The position numbers and the translations under genes were made by a program. From Filosporella fistucella (lineage: Eukaryota; Ascomycota; Leotiomycetes; Helotiales), in the NCBI GenBank assembly GCA_030077755.1, contig JAQJZZ010000013.1, positions 62,001 through 126,000 of the forward strand: a DNA stretch of 64,000 bases. The letters run 5' to 3'. This document shows, one piece after another, positions 10,709 through 22,990 of the stretch; the first letter of the stretch is position 1, and every line of letters begins with the position of its first letter. The notes beneath the pieces were generated by a model. It was not told the DNA's origin. It made no database searches and saw nothing but the letters and a program-made list of their open reading frames with translations.

Positions 10709-12789
10709 ATGGCTACGACTCCAGATAATCATAGATCGATGGTCAAGGAACCGCAAGTACTCGAAATAGAGGAGAAGTATACTTCAGTAACAGATTCGGT
10801 CGAGTCAACCAGCAGCTCTTCTCCAATTGGAAACGAGATGAACGGCACTATAAACAAAGACGCAAGAGTCACTGGCCCAACTTTCGTGAGAGATTGGCGT
10901 TTTTGGAGTATCATTATGACATTATGTGTCATTGGTTTACTGAGTGCTCTGGAGAATACGGTTGTCACTACCTCTTTGCCATATATCGTCGCCGAGCTCG
11001 AGCTTGGGGATAATTACATCTGGATCACCAATGCGTTCTTTCTAACAAGGCAAGTCAACTCTTCTCCTACTATTAACTCTACTCGGAAAAAATTGCACCA
11101 TTTCTATCAAGATATCGATGCCCAATGACTAACACCCGCGTCCAGCGCAGCAGTGCAGCCTCTTTTCGGACAGCTTGCAAATATCTTTGGCCGACGATGG
11201 ATCACTTTGTCGATTGTGGCTCTTTTTACCCTTGGTAGTGGTATCGCAGGTGGTGCTACTACTGGAGCTATGTTGATTGCTGGGCGAGCTATACAGGGCA
11301 TGGGAAGTGGTGGAATCAACAGTATGTGCCTCTCTGCAGCTCGGCTTCTCAGATGAGACTTCCATCAGCGCCCCAGCCGCCAGTTAGTTTTTGTCTCCCA
11401 GATCACACATTTATATATCGTCAAGTTTCCGTACTAACTCTAACTCTCGCAGTGATTGTCGATGTCATAATTTCGGATCTGGTACCGTTGAGAGAAAGAG
11501 GAAACTACATGTCATTTGTCCTCATGGTCTACTTTATTGGAATGGCTGTGGGGCCATATGTAGGAGGAGCTTTTGCAAGTAATGGAACCTGGAGATGGGT
11601 ATTCTGGATTAATCTTCCAGTGAGCGAATGCTATATTTAATGACGGAATAAAGTCACAAACCTAACTTGCTTCTAGATTGGAGGTGTATCTATGATCATG
11701 GTCCTACTGTTCCTCAAAGTCAAGCACAACAAAGAAATGAACTTTCTACAAAAGTTGAAGAGGATCGACTATATCGGGAACACGCTCCTCGTCGCATCAA
11801 CGGTATCTATCCTCTATGCTCTCACTTACGGCGGCGGAGTCCTACCATGGTCATCCTGGCGCATCACCTTCCCCCTCATCATTGGCCTTGCTGGACTCGG
11901 GCTTTTCATGTTCTACGAAAGTCTACCCTTTGTCAAAGAACCCGTCATCCCACTCCGCCTACTAGGTAACAGAACCTCCGCCGTCATCCTCGTAATGACA
12001 TTCCTCAACTCCGCCCTCCTCTTCTGGACCCTGTTTTTCCTGCCCGTCTACTTCCAAGTCGTCCTCGGCAGTTCTCCCGCCCGCGCAGGTGTTCTCCTTC
12101 TTCCGGCAATCGTGATCGGTGTACCTGGCGCTGCAGGAGCGGTCCTCCTCCTTTCTAAATTCGGCAGATACAGACCCCTTCATTTCATCGGCTTCGCCAT
12201 CTTCACGCTTGGGATAGGTCTCTTCACACTCTTCGATAGGCACACTCCTCTAGCTGAGATCGTAGTCTTCGAGATGATCGCCGCAGGTGGCTCTGGCTTT
12301 GTTGTCAGCACGCTTCTTCCGGCATGTCAAGCACAATTCGAGGAATCAGATCAGGCTACTACTACTGCTGCATGGTCATTCATTCGTAGCTTTGGGAGTA
12401 TATGGGGTGTAGCTATCCCTGCCGCTGTGTTCAATAACCGCTTCTCGCAACTCTCATCTCAGATCACTGATCCTGCCGCTCGAGCTATGTTTCGTGATGG
12501 AGGAGCTTATGAACGTGCTTCTGCAGCTGCAGTGAACTCGTTCCCGCCCGTGATAGGGAACCAGATTGTGGGTGTTTATACGGAGAGTTTGAGACGGGTG
12601 TGGCAGCTGGGTATTTTGTTCTCGGGGGTCAGCTTTCTACTTGTTTTCATGGAGAGAGAGACATTGCTTAGGACGGATTTGGAGACGGAGTTTGGGTTGA
12701 AGGATGAGAAGAAGAAGGGTGATGAGGAGGTGGGGAAGAATGGGGCAGAGAGAGAAGAGTTTGTGAACGGGGAGAAGAGGAAGAGCTGA
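10709..12789 (+). CDS. MFS drug:H+ antiporter (DHA2, 14-TM efflux pump)
   Basis: Four exons (10709-11049, 11146-11321, 11453-11619, 11677-12789) join in phase to 598 residues. Intron 1 starts with GC rather than GT (AG|GCAAGT) and ends in CAG after a TGACTAAC branch site; only this junction gives the expected FFLTSAAVQPLFGQ. Family features: motif after TM1 (SALENTVVTTSLPYI), loop 2-3 motif GQLANIFGRRW, antiporter motif C-like AVGPYVGGAF, and GSGGINMIVDVIISDLVP. About 14 hydrophobic segments follow, and a charged Lys/Glu tail ends the protein. DHA2 pumps export toxins or metabolites across the plasma membrane by proton exchange. The neighbouring oxidoreductase is convergent, so there is no shared promoter. 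Confidence 0.88.
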
Positions 12790-13016
12790 GTATGTGAGGT
12801 GAGTAAGTCTATGGAGTACTGGTCAAGCTCAACCTTTCAACATACTCTATATACTGTTAATGCCAGTCGTTCGAAAATATGTGATTCTTATTATGTATTA
12901 CTATGAATTACGGGGTTAATATGCAAATCAAGTAAGTGGAATAGGCAGGAATTAAATCTTCGGCAAGTCTGGCAGGTGTCGTATGCTTAGATTCAACCAA
13001 GACCTAGTATTCCTAA

Positions 13017-15011
13017 CTAATTCCTATCCTCGGCAATATACTCCGCCGCTCTCTCAGCAATAGCATAAACCAAAGTTTGCAGATTACCCCTCGGAATCAA
13101 CGGGAAGATACTTGCATCAACGACCCGAAGGTTCTTTGTACCATAAACCATAAACCGCTCATTAACCACTCCGCCCTTATCTTTTGGCATCAGAGCACAT
13201 GTCCCTGCCGGATGGAATTCACTTTGAAAGTTCTCCTTGATCCAGCTCTCAACATTCTCTTCTGTCAATTTATGGTAACCGGATTGATACGTTGTCCCGT
13301 TGCCCTTCAAAAGATCACTCAGTGGGCTCGTTTTGGCCAAGACCTGAAGATGCAAGGCAATCCGAGTCAACACTTTCAGGTCGAAGGGGTGAGAGAGGTA
13401 TTTCGGATCAATGGCTGGGTAAGCCATCGGAGAAGGTGATTGGATGTGGACCGATCCCCGAGAAAACGGATGCTCAAGTACCCCTAGAAGGGATAAAAAG
13501 TTTCCTGCTAATGATGTTGTGAACAGCTTAGTAGTGTCATTTACATACTGAGGACTCATTCCCCCACTAACAGTGAGCTCTTGGGTGACTGCCTCCGTTC
13601 TGAAGTATTTGCTGAGAAGTTTGTACTGGGCGGACAAGCCGGATGAGATTTCGTGACCGAATTTTGTGGGCGGCTGGAGGTCGTCGCAACCAATTTGGGA
13701 GCAAGAGAGAAGGCCGGAGCTGGCACCAGTTGTTGCAAGGGGACCAGTCGCGTTTGTAAGGTATTCTTCATATGCTGCTTCGAAATACGCAGGGTCTGTA
13801 AAGTTGTCCAGTGTGGTAATGCCTGGGATGACTTCATACCTTGGGAAAACACGTTAGCCGTACTCAGGGAGAATCTGGGAGATTCGAACCCAATTGGAAC
13901 ATATATGTGGTCTTGCAGATTCTCACCGACATTCTCGTTTGGTACCACCACATCAATGCCATGTCTACTTAGGAGCTTTGGATTCCCGATTCCTGATATT
14001 TCTAGCACTTGAGGTGAGCCGATGGACCCGGCACTGAGGATGACCTCCTTCTTTGCCCCCGCATCAGACTTCGTCCCATTGATTGAATATCGTACACCGG
14101 TTGCGACTGCCTCCTTCCCGTGCGGCCCCTTTTCCATCAAAATTTTCTCAACTAGTGCTCCCGTAATCACTTTCAGATTTGGTCGTCTGGCTGCTGGCAA
14201 ATAGTATGCAGTGGCAGCATAGCTTCGTGTTTTGGTCTTCAGATCCAAATTGATAAGATTCGTATATCCTCCCAGGGCGAGACCATCTCGGGGGTCTGAT
14301 GTCGGAGCTATGCCGAGATTCTCAAACACACGAGGCCATGCTTTGTCCAAAGGACCATAAATTTCGGGAAAGGTATTGGTGATAGGACCTTTATGGCCAT
14401 GTATACGTGAGTCGACTTCTTGAGTTTGAAGGTCCTCTTCTACCTGAGGAGAAGGTTGGACATATGCCTCCGACTTCCTGAAGTAAGGTTCAATAGCATT
14501 CCAGGACCAATTCTTATTCCCCAAAGCTCCCCAGTTGTCGAGATCTCTCTGTGACGCATGCGTCCAGAACAGAAAGTTAATTGCACTTGAGCCTCCCAGC
14601 TGCTTGCCACGAGGATGAGCTACTACTTGGCCATTGGCGTGTACCTTGAGGAGTGTCAGCTTGATATGAAAATTCATCAAAAGAATCTACCGGTCTACCT
14701 GAGGCACTGTCTTGTAGTTCCAGTCATATTCAGGGTTCCCGTAGGTGATTGTATACAAAGCAGGTGACAAAATGTTCGTGTCGTTTGAATGATCATTTCC
14801 AGCTTCGAGCACAAGCACTGAGACCTCTGGGTTCTCGGACAATCGAGCTGCGACAGTGAGCCCAGCCGTCCCCCCGCCGATTATTCTATCTAAATTAGAC
14901 ATTTCAGGTCCGTAGATCTTTAATTACTCACATATAGTCATATGAGGAAGTAGCAATAGCGGTTGTGTTAAGAAGTTGCAGAAACAAAAGGGATTGCGTG
15001 AATGGCCACAT
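13017..15011 (-). CDS. Secreted GMC oxidoreductase (FAD-dependent glucose-methanol-choline family)
   Basis: Four exons (15011-14932, 14885-14699, 14644-13890, 13839-13017) join in phase to 614 residues. Exon 1 encodes a signal peptide (MWPFTQSLLFLQLL...ATS) leading into YDYIIIGGGTAGL, the FAD-binding GxGxxG. Also visible are HPRGKQLGGSSAIN (GMC signature 1), SAGSIGSPQVLEISGIG (signature 2), and the C-terminal catalytic region with His550 in EFHPAGTCAL and Asn593 in IPRGNLQT. An apparent frame break near 13850-13890 is removed by a 50-bp intron with a GCTAAC branch site. Enzymes of this family oxidise alcohols, sugars or aryl alcohols with O2 or quinones. The substrate cannot be read from sequence. 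Secretion suggests an extracellular role, such as aryl-alcohol or sugar oxidation. Confidence 0.88.
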
Positions 15012-17976
15012 TGTTTTGGTGGTGAGCACCACTCGATATCTTTAGAGGATAATTCATTTTTATATGATGAAGAGATCCATTGTAATAAGATTAGTCACTA
15101 TTTATCCCATCTCATCTCATTCTTTATGTGATACGACGTGGTCTTAATAATCGAGTTGCAGAATCGTTCCGATGCAGGTTCCCGAATCCGGGGCACGCTT
15201 TACCCGATGAAGACAATGTATCATGAACGCTCTAAAATGGAATATTGCAAAGCATTACCTACAAAACCCTTCGACCCGAAGCGTTGATATTCCGATAATG
15301 GCGCCATACTACGGTAGCTGTCACATGACGAAACATATATCAATTGGGGGTGCGCATTCCACATGGTTGCGCCCAAATGGAAATAGGATGCCGAAGCGCA
15401 TCAATAAGCGTAGCGACTTTGCCAATCTTTGCATATACAGAACGGCTATCTTCACGACTTCTTATCGAGACTGAAAACAGAAGGCGCCAGATGAACAGCA
15501 CAACTTTCACTTCTAAAAAGGGTATTACATCCAAGCAAGAAGTGACAAAGTATAATCGTGAGGCAAATATCTTGCCATTGTCCCTCACAAGGCTTGGAAT
15601 CCAGACAGTGTGAATGATATTCGACTGCAAGAGAATTACTTAATGTGAGTGACACGCTCAGAAATGATGTCGACTGCTTTACGCGATGAGCTTGCGTTGG
15701 AATTTGGGCAAAATCTTGGTGCTTGACTTTCAACTTCCAATACCTCGGGCATAGTTTGGAGCGCCATTATTCCGATTGCTTCAGGAGTTTCGTAGCTTTG
15801 ATAAGAAGTTCAATTCAAAGTCCTGCTACTCAGCTTAGGAACAAGTACGACGGTCCTCACGTCTACTACCTCAATGCGAACCTTTGATTGCAGTACTAGT
15901 ATCTTCTCCAGAACGCGTAGGACAACTATTTACTTGAAGTCATGAGTCTCGAAAGCATAAATGAGACCTGCAAAACTGCGCGGTTGTGTCCTAATATCCT
16001 ATAGGCCTCTAGATTGTTGCAAATTCTTCCCAGCATATTGAAGCTTCGTGCAATTACCCAGCAGTGCTCGGGATAGGCACTCAATGGGGAACAAGACTTC
16101 ATGAAATATGATTTTTGACTCCATCCAACCAAAGAAAACAATCAATAAGCAAGAAACTCCACGCGAGCAACATTTGTCAACTCACCCACTTATCCAATCT
16201 GCTCACACCCGAACAATTGGTTAGAAGAAGAGAATTCACAAGAGAAGAATGAAAGGCGGATTTCAATATGAAAGAACCAAATAAAACAGATGAAAATCGT
16301 GGTTCGAGTTTTGGACGAAGAAATGTAAAACATGGACAGACAGACAGCTTGAACCAGCCGGAGAGTCTCTCCGGCCGATCAGAAAGCATGGTTCTCCCTC
16401 TCCATTCACAACATGATGGCTACCAGCAGACCCCTATCTTCTCGACATCAGCAGATCTCCGACCTGTTGCACATCTACACCATCCCATTCACCGAGGATC
16501 ATATTTCCACAGGCCCTCAAACCCTCGGCAACAACAAGCTCAACATTTATTATTTTGTTTCCCCCCCACTCCACCACCACGAAAGCTCGTGATCTCGCGG
16601 AAAGCCGGCGGTCCATCTCGGGAGCTAAACGACCTAATTTGAACCCCTGACCAATATGGGTAAGGACAGCGTTCACAGCTTACCAGGATCATGTCCCGTA
16701 ATGAAACTCTGTTGCCATGGGTTACCAAAGCGCTTGTCTGTGAGAAGGTACTACTTCGCACGTAGTACAGTACGGAGAGTTACCCCTTTCCACTAATCCA
16801 ATACGAGGAGCCGTCAGGTACCTCGGTGTGTGAGCGCAGCAGAAGCAGTGAGCCAATTTGCTTTTTGACGACAGTTTGAATGAAACGGCTGCTGCTTCGA
16901 GAAGAATAACAGTCACAATGCTCACGAGCATGTCAGATTGGAAAGGCAAGAATTGCGAAGGCGGGATTGGAATCTGCAAGGACATGTGAAATTGATACTT
17001 TGCACTCTGCTTCATCCTGCAATTGGAGATGCTGGTGGCCAATTGACGAGTCCCACGACAGGATTATGCGGGCGCAGCTGGGAACATCCAGTCTGAATCT
17101 TTGGGCTCAGCTGAAGACCAGCACGACTCTCCACACAATGCTGGCTGATGGCCGACAGCCTGGAGAATGAGGCTGGCCATCTGCATGCACACTGCAAGAG
17201 GTGCAGAATGCTGATGTCGTTTCAGTCCACTGCCACTGTGGAAGCTTGCTTGCTTGCTTGTCTGGAGGTTGGGAGCTGCAGCAGAGCTTGAGCTTGGAGC
17301 TTCGTATCAGCATTGAAGATCAGTTCAGACGATCGCTTGTAGAGCCTTGGGTTTGTTTGAAGGTTGGATCATGGAGGGGCTGGTAACGCTGCGCTGGCCT
17401 TTTTCTTTTGCTCGCTGCGCTCGGGGTGTGGTTGTGTACAGTTTCGACAGAGAGAGAGGTTGGAGGTGGGAGAAGAGGAAGGAAATCGAAGCTCTTGAAG
17501 CTGGGAAGCAGAACGTTGATGCCGAGTACCTCCCAGCTCCATCCTCGTACAATGGAGAGAGAACCTGGTGATAGCTTCGAGCGCAACGAGCCAAAGAAAA
17601 AAGCCAGCGCAGCGTCATCTGTGGGGAGCATTGGATGCATCTGTTGATGTTGCACAAGTTCGGAAGTACAAAGTAAGTACGAGTACATCGGACTGTGCTG
17701 CACTCCGGTGGGTCATCCAAGTCCCAACCTCGATGATTTTTGATGTTCACCAGCCTCACCATACCTCTCACCACCACATCGAGTTGTCCTCTCTTCTCCA
17801 ACTCCAATGCTCCACGATTCCTGGTCCCCGCACCAACCTCGTCCAAATACACATTCGATATTCTTGTCCACATGTGAAGACGACCTAATTAGTAATTCCC
17901 CCCAATTGAGCCAATAAAGACAAATTCAAAATATAATTTACCTCCAACTGCCGAATCAGAGCTCGCCGTTGACATA
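15012..17976. promoter_or_regulatory. Long divergent intergenic region between the GMC gene and hex1
   Basis: Nearly 3 kb without a supportable gene. The left part is the promoter of the GMC oxidoreductase. The right part, from about 16.4 kb, is presumably the large promoter of hex1. It includes a (GCTT)4-like run at 17243-17260 and many short overlapping frames on both strands that show no domain. No RNA gene was recognised. Confidence 0.45.
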
Positions 17977-20448
17977 ATGTTCTCCACAATCAGCTCCCGC
18001 ACCCACCCAACCTCTTTCGGCCTGAGACGTGCAGGCTGCAAGGTTAGTTTTAGCGCGTAAACAAATCAACACACAACCTCCCGCTTATTTCAGAACGCAC
18101 AGCTGCCCCCTTGACCGCCCACCTCTTGCAGTCTCAAACCAATCCAATCCAATTCACCTCTTATCCGTCCATCCACAAAATCCCTCTCTCACACCTCCAC
18201 CTCTTCTTCCATTCTACATCTCATACATCCTCCTTCCCCAGTCTTCAAAATAACCTCAATTCAATCCCAATCCATTCTCATTCCGAAAGCCGAGTTAAGA
18301 AACGCGTTCTTCCACGTTCGCCTTCTTCCCTCTCCTTTCTTCATCCCAGAAGCAAGAGACCCCTTCTTGTCTTCCTTTCGGCACGTCGAAAGGCATTCGA
18401 GAAGAGTTCTCGCCCTGAAAGGTCGTCAACCTGGACTTTGACGCCCGAGTTCCGATCCCCTTCAGCGTTTTTCCATCGTCGTACCGGAGCGACGAAGTAG
18501 AAACCACCTCAACTCACGTCGAGGGAGAGATCAACCTACCACAAGAACAGCAGCGCGTCGGACGGGAAGGCAAACACTCTTCGTTCTCTGCCACGCTTCC
18601 TCCACGCCACGACACTTTCGAACAGGAAGAGGTCCATATCACTCGTGAAGAGGAACGTCACCACCGTCCGAGCCGCAGAGAAGATATTTACATTGAGAGA
18701 GAGAGCCGAAAGTGAGTCGAAATTTCTTGTGTTTTGCTCGTGGAAATCCCATACCCCATATTCTGTCTGTTTTGGTGGGAAGAGGTTGGAGCTGGAGATG
18801 GAGCTGTGTACGACAAGAAGAAGAAGAACATCAGTTACTTCTTCTTTCTGCTGTTCTGCTTGCTTGCTTTGCTCTGCAAAACAACAACAGCAACACAGCA
18901 CAACAACAAACACAGCTTCCCTCTCAACAGCTCCACCTGCTCCTTTTCCACACCACCCTCCCTCCCTCTTCTTCCCTCGCCCGCAGATCTCCGCGTGTCA
19001 CAACCCGGTGGCTTGATATCTGTCCAATGGTCAAATTACGCGTCCAAGCGCTAGATCACACCAGGCATCGACACTCGCTGCAATGCCTGTGATTCGATTG
19101 CTTTTCAACCTTTCTTTTTTAGTTTGTTGACACAGTAACCCCTACCCCCGGCACCCACACCGACTTCTTTTCTTCATTCATCCCTCCTCTTTCATCACTA
19201 CCCATTCCAACCTTACCTTACCTTACTCTGGTCTAACTTCTTCTCCCTTTTAGACCTACCTCTACCAAACAAACATCAACTCACTTCGAAATCGAACTTC
19301 CCCATCGTCATCACCGTCGAACATACAACGACTACAAGACTGATATCCACATCGACGCTGCCGCTCCCCCAGCTCCTCGTCGCCGTCAATACCAAGATAC
19401 TGAGATAGACGTTGCCGAACGTGAATACCGTTCCCGCTTTCAACCGAGTTACCGTGAGGAAGTTCGTGTCAGCGGCTCAACTGTAGACCCTCCTCGCTTC
19501 GAACCTACCTATCAACGAGAAGTTCGTGTCAACGGTACTACTGTTGATCCACCAACCTTTCGTCAACCACAACAATCTACAGTCCACTTCACCGAAGAGA
19601 CTGTTGACCCTCCACGTTTCCAGCAAACAAGACGTGAATCCATTCGCGTCACCGAAGAAACCGTAGATCCTCCTCGCGTCGTCAAGTCTACCACCTCCAA
19701 GATGGGTTATTACGATGAAGACGGTAAGATTTTTCTCCTTCCCCTTTCCTATCCCCAATTCCTAAAAGTCGACATCAGGACATTACCACTCATTCCGTCA
19801 CGGTCTCCACAAGGCTGCTGACCGCGTCTTGGGACGTCCTCACCACCACCATCATCACCACCATGTAGACCGGGAAGAGATTGATATTAACATCTCTGCA
19901 GCTCCATCTGCTGCCCCCAGTGCATCCCGCTCTGCTCCCGAGCCCGCCTATACCCCAAACACCGTCACCATCCCATGTCACCACATCCGTCTTGGTGATC
20001 TCTTGATCCTTCAAGGTCGTCCTTGCCAGGTCATTCGTATCACCACTTCGTCTGCTACTGGCCAACACCGATACTTGGGTGTCGACCTCTTCACCAAGCA
20101 ATTGCATGAAGAGTCTTCATTCATCTCCAACCCAAGCCCAAGTGTCGTCGTACAGACCATGCTCGGCCCAGTCTTCAAGCAATACCGCGTCTTGGATCTC
20201 CAAGATGGTGTTGGTAAGTCAATTCCACCTCTATTTCAACCCACAATCACTAACTTGCACCAGTTGTCGCTATGACCGAAACCGGTGATGTCAAGCAAAA
20301 CCTCCCAGTCATCGACCAATCCAATCTCTGGTCTCGTCTCTCCGAGGCTTTCGAGACCGGTCGCGGTTCCGTCCGTGTCCTTGTTATCTCTGATCACGGC
20401 CGTGAACTCGCCGTCGACATGAAGACCATCCACGGATCCCGCCTGTAA
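17977..20448 (+). CDS. hex1: Woronin body major protein HEX1, long form with repeat-bearing N-terminus
   Basis: HEX1 self-assembles into the dense core of Woronin bodies, peroxisome-derived plugs that seal septal pores after wounding. The core exons (19779-20213 and 20264-20448) encode the eIF5A-like fold: TVTIPCHHIRLGDLLILQG, then RYLGVDLFTKQLHEESSF, GPVFKQYRVLDLQDG, ending in peroxisomal signal SRL. A short form of 213 residues could start at the ATG at 19702 (MGYYDEDGHYHSF). However, the frame upstream is open through exon 19254-19723 and, across a 542-bp GTGAGT...TTTTAG intron, through exon 18422-18711. Neither has an in-frame ATG before 19702. An exon at 17977-18042 (MFSTISSR...) joins in phase 0 and would give 481 residues; that first exon is the least certain part. 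The extension holds 20-residue repeats and is followed by an eight-His run. Two isoforms by alternative splicing or start use are plausible. Confidence 0.85.
19381..19680 (+). repeat. Tandem 60-bp (20-codon) repeats in the HEX1 extension
   Basis: Four in-frame units of exactly 60 bp carry the core T-V-D-P-P at 19480, 19540, 19600 and 19660. A more divergent unit precedes them (19381-19440). Each unit reads roughly x-x-x-Y/R-x-x-E-V/I-R-V-x-x-x-T-V-D-P-P-R-F. The DNA copies differ at many synonymous sites, so the repetition is old and kept at protein level rather than a recent slippage product. Confidence 0.8.
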
Positions 20449-21900
20449 ATTTCCTTAGCTCTCGATCAGCATACAGCACCTTCTTCCGACTCTGTCTTTT
20501 TACATAGCGTGAAATCTCCTTGTCTGTTTTCATACACACTCTGGGGGTGAAATTCAAAGGTGGTTGGTTAGGCTGAGTGGAGTTAAATCGAGGATATGAT
20601 CTTGAAGCTTGAGGGGGACTAGATAGTTAGCTAGCTGGACCTCTGAATGGTTGGAGGATAATCTTACTTGATTTGATTTACTTGTTGCGGATGATAAAAG
20701 GAGTGAGAGTAAATTGCACAGATTGTTATTGCTTTGGCGAGTTTTGCTTTATTTTCCTTGCCTTGTTGCTGGATGTTGGAATATGATGGATGTACGGATG
20801 GAGTTGTATAAGGAACGAAAGACGAATGGATGGATAGTTAATAGTTGCCTCTTCTCGGCATATTCATATCTACACGTTCTCCTTCTTGGCTTTTGGATCC
20901 TACTCCTTGGGTAGTTGAGCTGGGCTTTGAGGAGGGGAATGGTGAGGTGTGTTTGTTCGGGGGGAAGATGGTGGAACGTGGAGGTGGTGTAGATAGAATA
21001 GAGAATGAAATGATTGTGAGAATCTTGGATTTCACTGCCTCTGTCGTAATTTTGTGATGTTTATGATTGTATTGGAATCTCCAACTTGTGGAATGTGAGG
21101 GAGCATCGTTGATCTTTGAGAGTGTGCATTCCTCGTCCCTGGAATGTCCCCTTCGCTCTTATCCTCCCTGCCATCTCTCCCTCCCTCCCAATTGTTCACC
21201 TGCTCCTCACTACAATTCCCTCTCCATATAATCCCACTCCCTACTGTAATTATTCGTCTCAATTTCCTTTTCTTCTTATTAGCATAATAGGACGTTATGA
21301 TGAAGGGAGCATAAATAAGGTTTCGGGTGAGGGAAGGGCGGGACGGTCCGTAATGTGATACCCCTGAATTGAATAGCATTGATTCTAAGTACATATGTAT
21401 TGAACCACCATGGATAGGAGGTAGTGATGATTGCTACTTCCTTCTCTTTCTCCAGATTTGTGCAAATGTTCATGATCACTAAGAGGATGAGTGTACGGCA
21501 TGTGCGTGCGCATGTGCATGTGGTGTTTTTGGATGTATGAGGTAGGCAAGTGATGAAATGTTTGCAGGATGAGAAGCTATAAAATGTGAAATGATTGAGG
21601 CATCATTTAATATGAAAATTTCGAGGTGGGAGACTGTGGAAGGGTCATGTTATGATATTGAAGGATGAAGGAAGGGGCATACTTTCCTGCACGCTCAAAA
21701 TTCATGGTCTTTATAATTTGTGGAATAGATAAAAGAATTTCTCAGTAGATCTTATTCTTGAATATCCCATAGGATTTCACTTGTATAATGAACCGTTTTT
21801 TGGTTTCTCAAGATTCCTGTGATTCGGGGTCATAATTGTATCAAGTGGACTCGAGAGACTCTGTTTTCTAGATTTGGCTAGATAGTTCTTGTATGTTTGG
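20449..21900. other. 3' flank of hex1 and intergenic DNA
   Basis: The hex1 3' UTR is expected in the first few hundred bases. Short open frames on both strands up to 21.4 kb show no recognisable domain, and no gene is called. Confidence 0.45.
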
Positions 21901-22360
21901 TCTAGCTAACTTGTACAAGTGGATCTAATAGTTTTAATATAACCTGTTTATATGAGGTATAATAGAGGTATTAATACTATGGTTTTCTCCCCAAACCAAT
22001 TAAGCTAAGCTATTTATTCCTAGGAGAATAATATTATTATTTATATCCCTTAATCTTACAAGAGTTAAAGCTTTTATAAATATTTGATATATATAAATTA
22101 TATATATAAGGATAGCTTCTTTAAGCGTTTTATTATTAGCTATTGCTTTTATTACATAATAGCGACTATAATATAAATCTTCCCAAATATAATTTTTCAA
22201 GTTCAAATTTGCTTTCAAAGTTTAAAAAACCTGTTTTTGCGTCAAAATTACATAGGAAGGAACCGTGAATAAATCAAAAGTGAATACATTTGAGTAGAGA
22301 GTAATTTATATATGTGCATATATAATTTCACTTTTAGTTTTGGCAATTTATAAAGTTTGC
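21900..22360. other. AT-rich, RIP-like island
   Basis: This block is dominated by A/T with many TpA steps, including alternating TA runs around 22085-22110. The longest open frame (minus strand, 22000-22218) is low-complexity Ile/Tyr/Asn-rich sequence. Such composition is typical of repeat-induced point mutation in old transposon copies, but no terminal repeats or transposase motif remain readable. Confidence 0.45.
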
Positions 22361-22624
22361 ATTTGCATCCTTGCCTTTTATTGGAGATCTAGTCTCGAAC
22401 TTTGACCACCTATAGCCTTCTTCATCTTGCTCTGGAATTCGAATTGGATATCAAAGGGCCATATTTTAAAGGATTAGCGGCGTGGTCAACTTTATATTTT
22501 CATCTGCCCTTGCCACCTTCTAAACGCAATATACCAACCTTAATATAATCCACAATAGTTCTATTTTTCGCACTCAAGTCAATCCCTTCATTAACACCAC
22601 TAATTCCAACCAATTTCCACAAGA

Positions 22625-22990
22625 ATGGCAAGCATCAACCTGCCGAGCACCACTACCTCCGAAAGTAACTCTAGTTCACCAATCACTCCATCTGTCAACA
22701 CCGTGCAATCCAACACTGTTTCAACATTAGAGCGAATCCCCTTTGATATCCGGGACTTGATTTTTAATGAGCTTAAAGGAAATGGAAACACCTTCAACTA
22801 CTTCTCTTAGGGCGGAAGAGAAGGTATACTACCACTGGTAGTGGCACTTCAACGATTACCAATTTCGCACAACCATGTTATTCATAAAATTGTTGCCTCT
22901 TACCAATTCTCCCTTTTCTATGTCTTTATCTTTTTGGCCATTCTTCATATAATCAAAGATGCTAAAGAGCAGCAAGTTTTGTTGCATATC
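22625..22990 (+). pseudogene. Broken F-box/2EXR-like gene remnant
   Basis: An ATG at 22625 opens 61 codons: a Ser/Thr-rich start followed by LERIPFDIRDLIFNELKGN, which resembles the helix opening F-box or 2EXR-type fungal proteins. It then stops. In another frame the sequence continues as coding-like (SLRAEEKVYYHW, stop, WHFNDYQFRTTM), suggesting a frameshift plus a nonsense change. I cannot find the rest of a domain. It could instead be a small real gene. Confidence 0.35.

Noticed and set aside
13500..13560. Possible extra intron in GMC exon 4 (GTATGT...TTAG)
   Set aside because: Good-looking sites, but removal breaks the frame, while read-through keeps a continuous family-like sequence.
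13840..13889. Apparent frameshift in the GMC oxidoreductase
   Set aside because: A 50-bp GT-AG intron with a GCTAAC branch site joins VPIG to YEVIPGITTL in phase, so the gene is intact.
13870..13905. tRNA B-box-like GGTTCGAATC on the minus strand
   Set aside because: It falls at the donor of the GMC intron, and no cloverleaf arms can be formed around it.
17320..17873. Minus-strand frames of 127 and 182 codons upstream of hex1
   Set aside because: They overlap each other in different phases, have biased low-complexity composition and show no domain; they are most likely promoter sequence.
18111..18500. Plus-strand 129-codon frame
   Set aside because: It is a Ser/Pro/His-rich reading of pyrimidine-rich DNA that overlaps the predicted hex1 intron and exon in a different frame.
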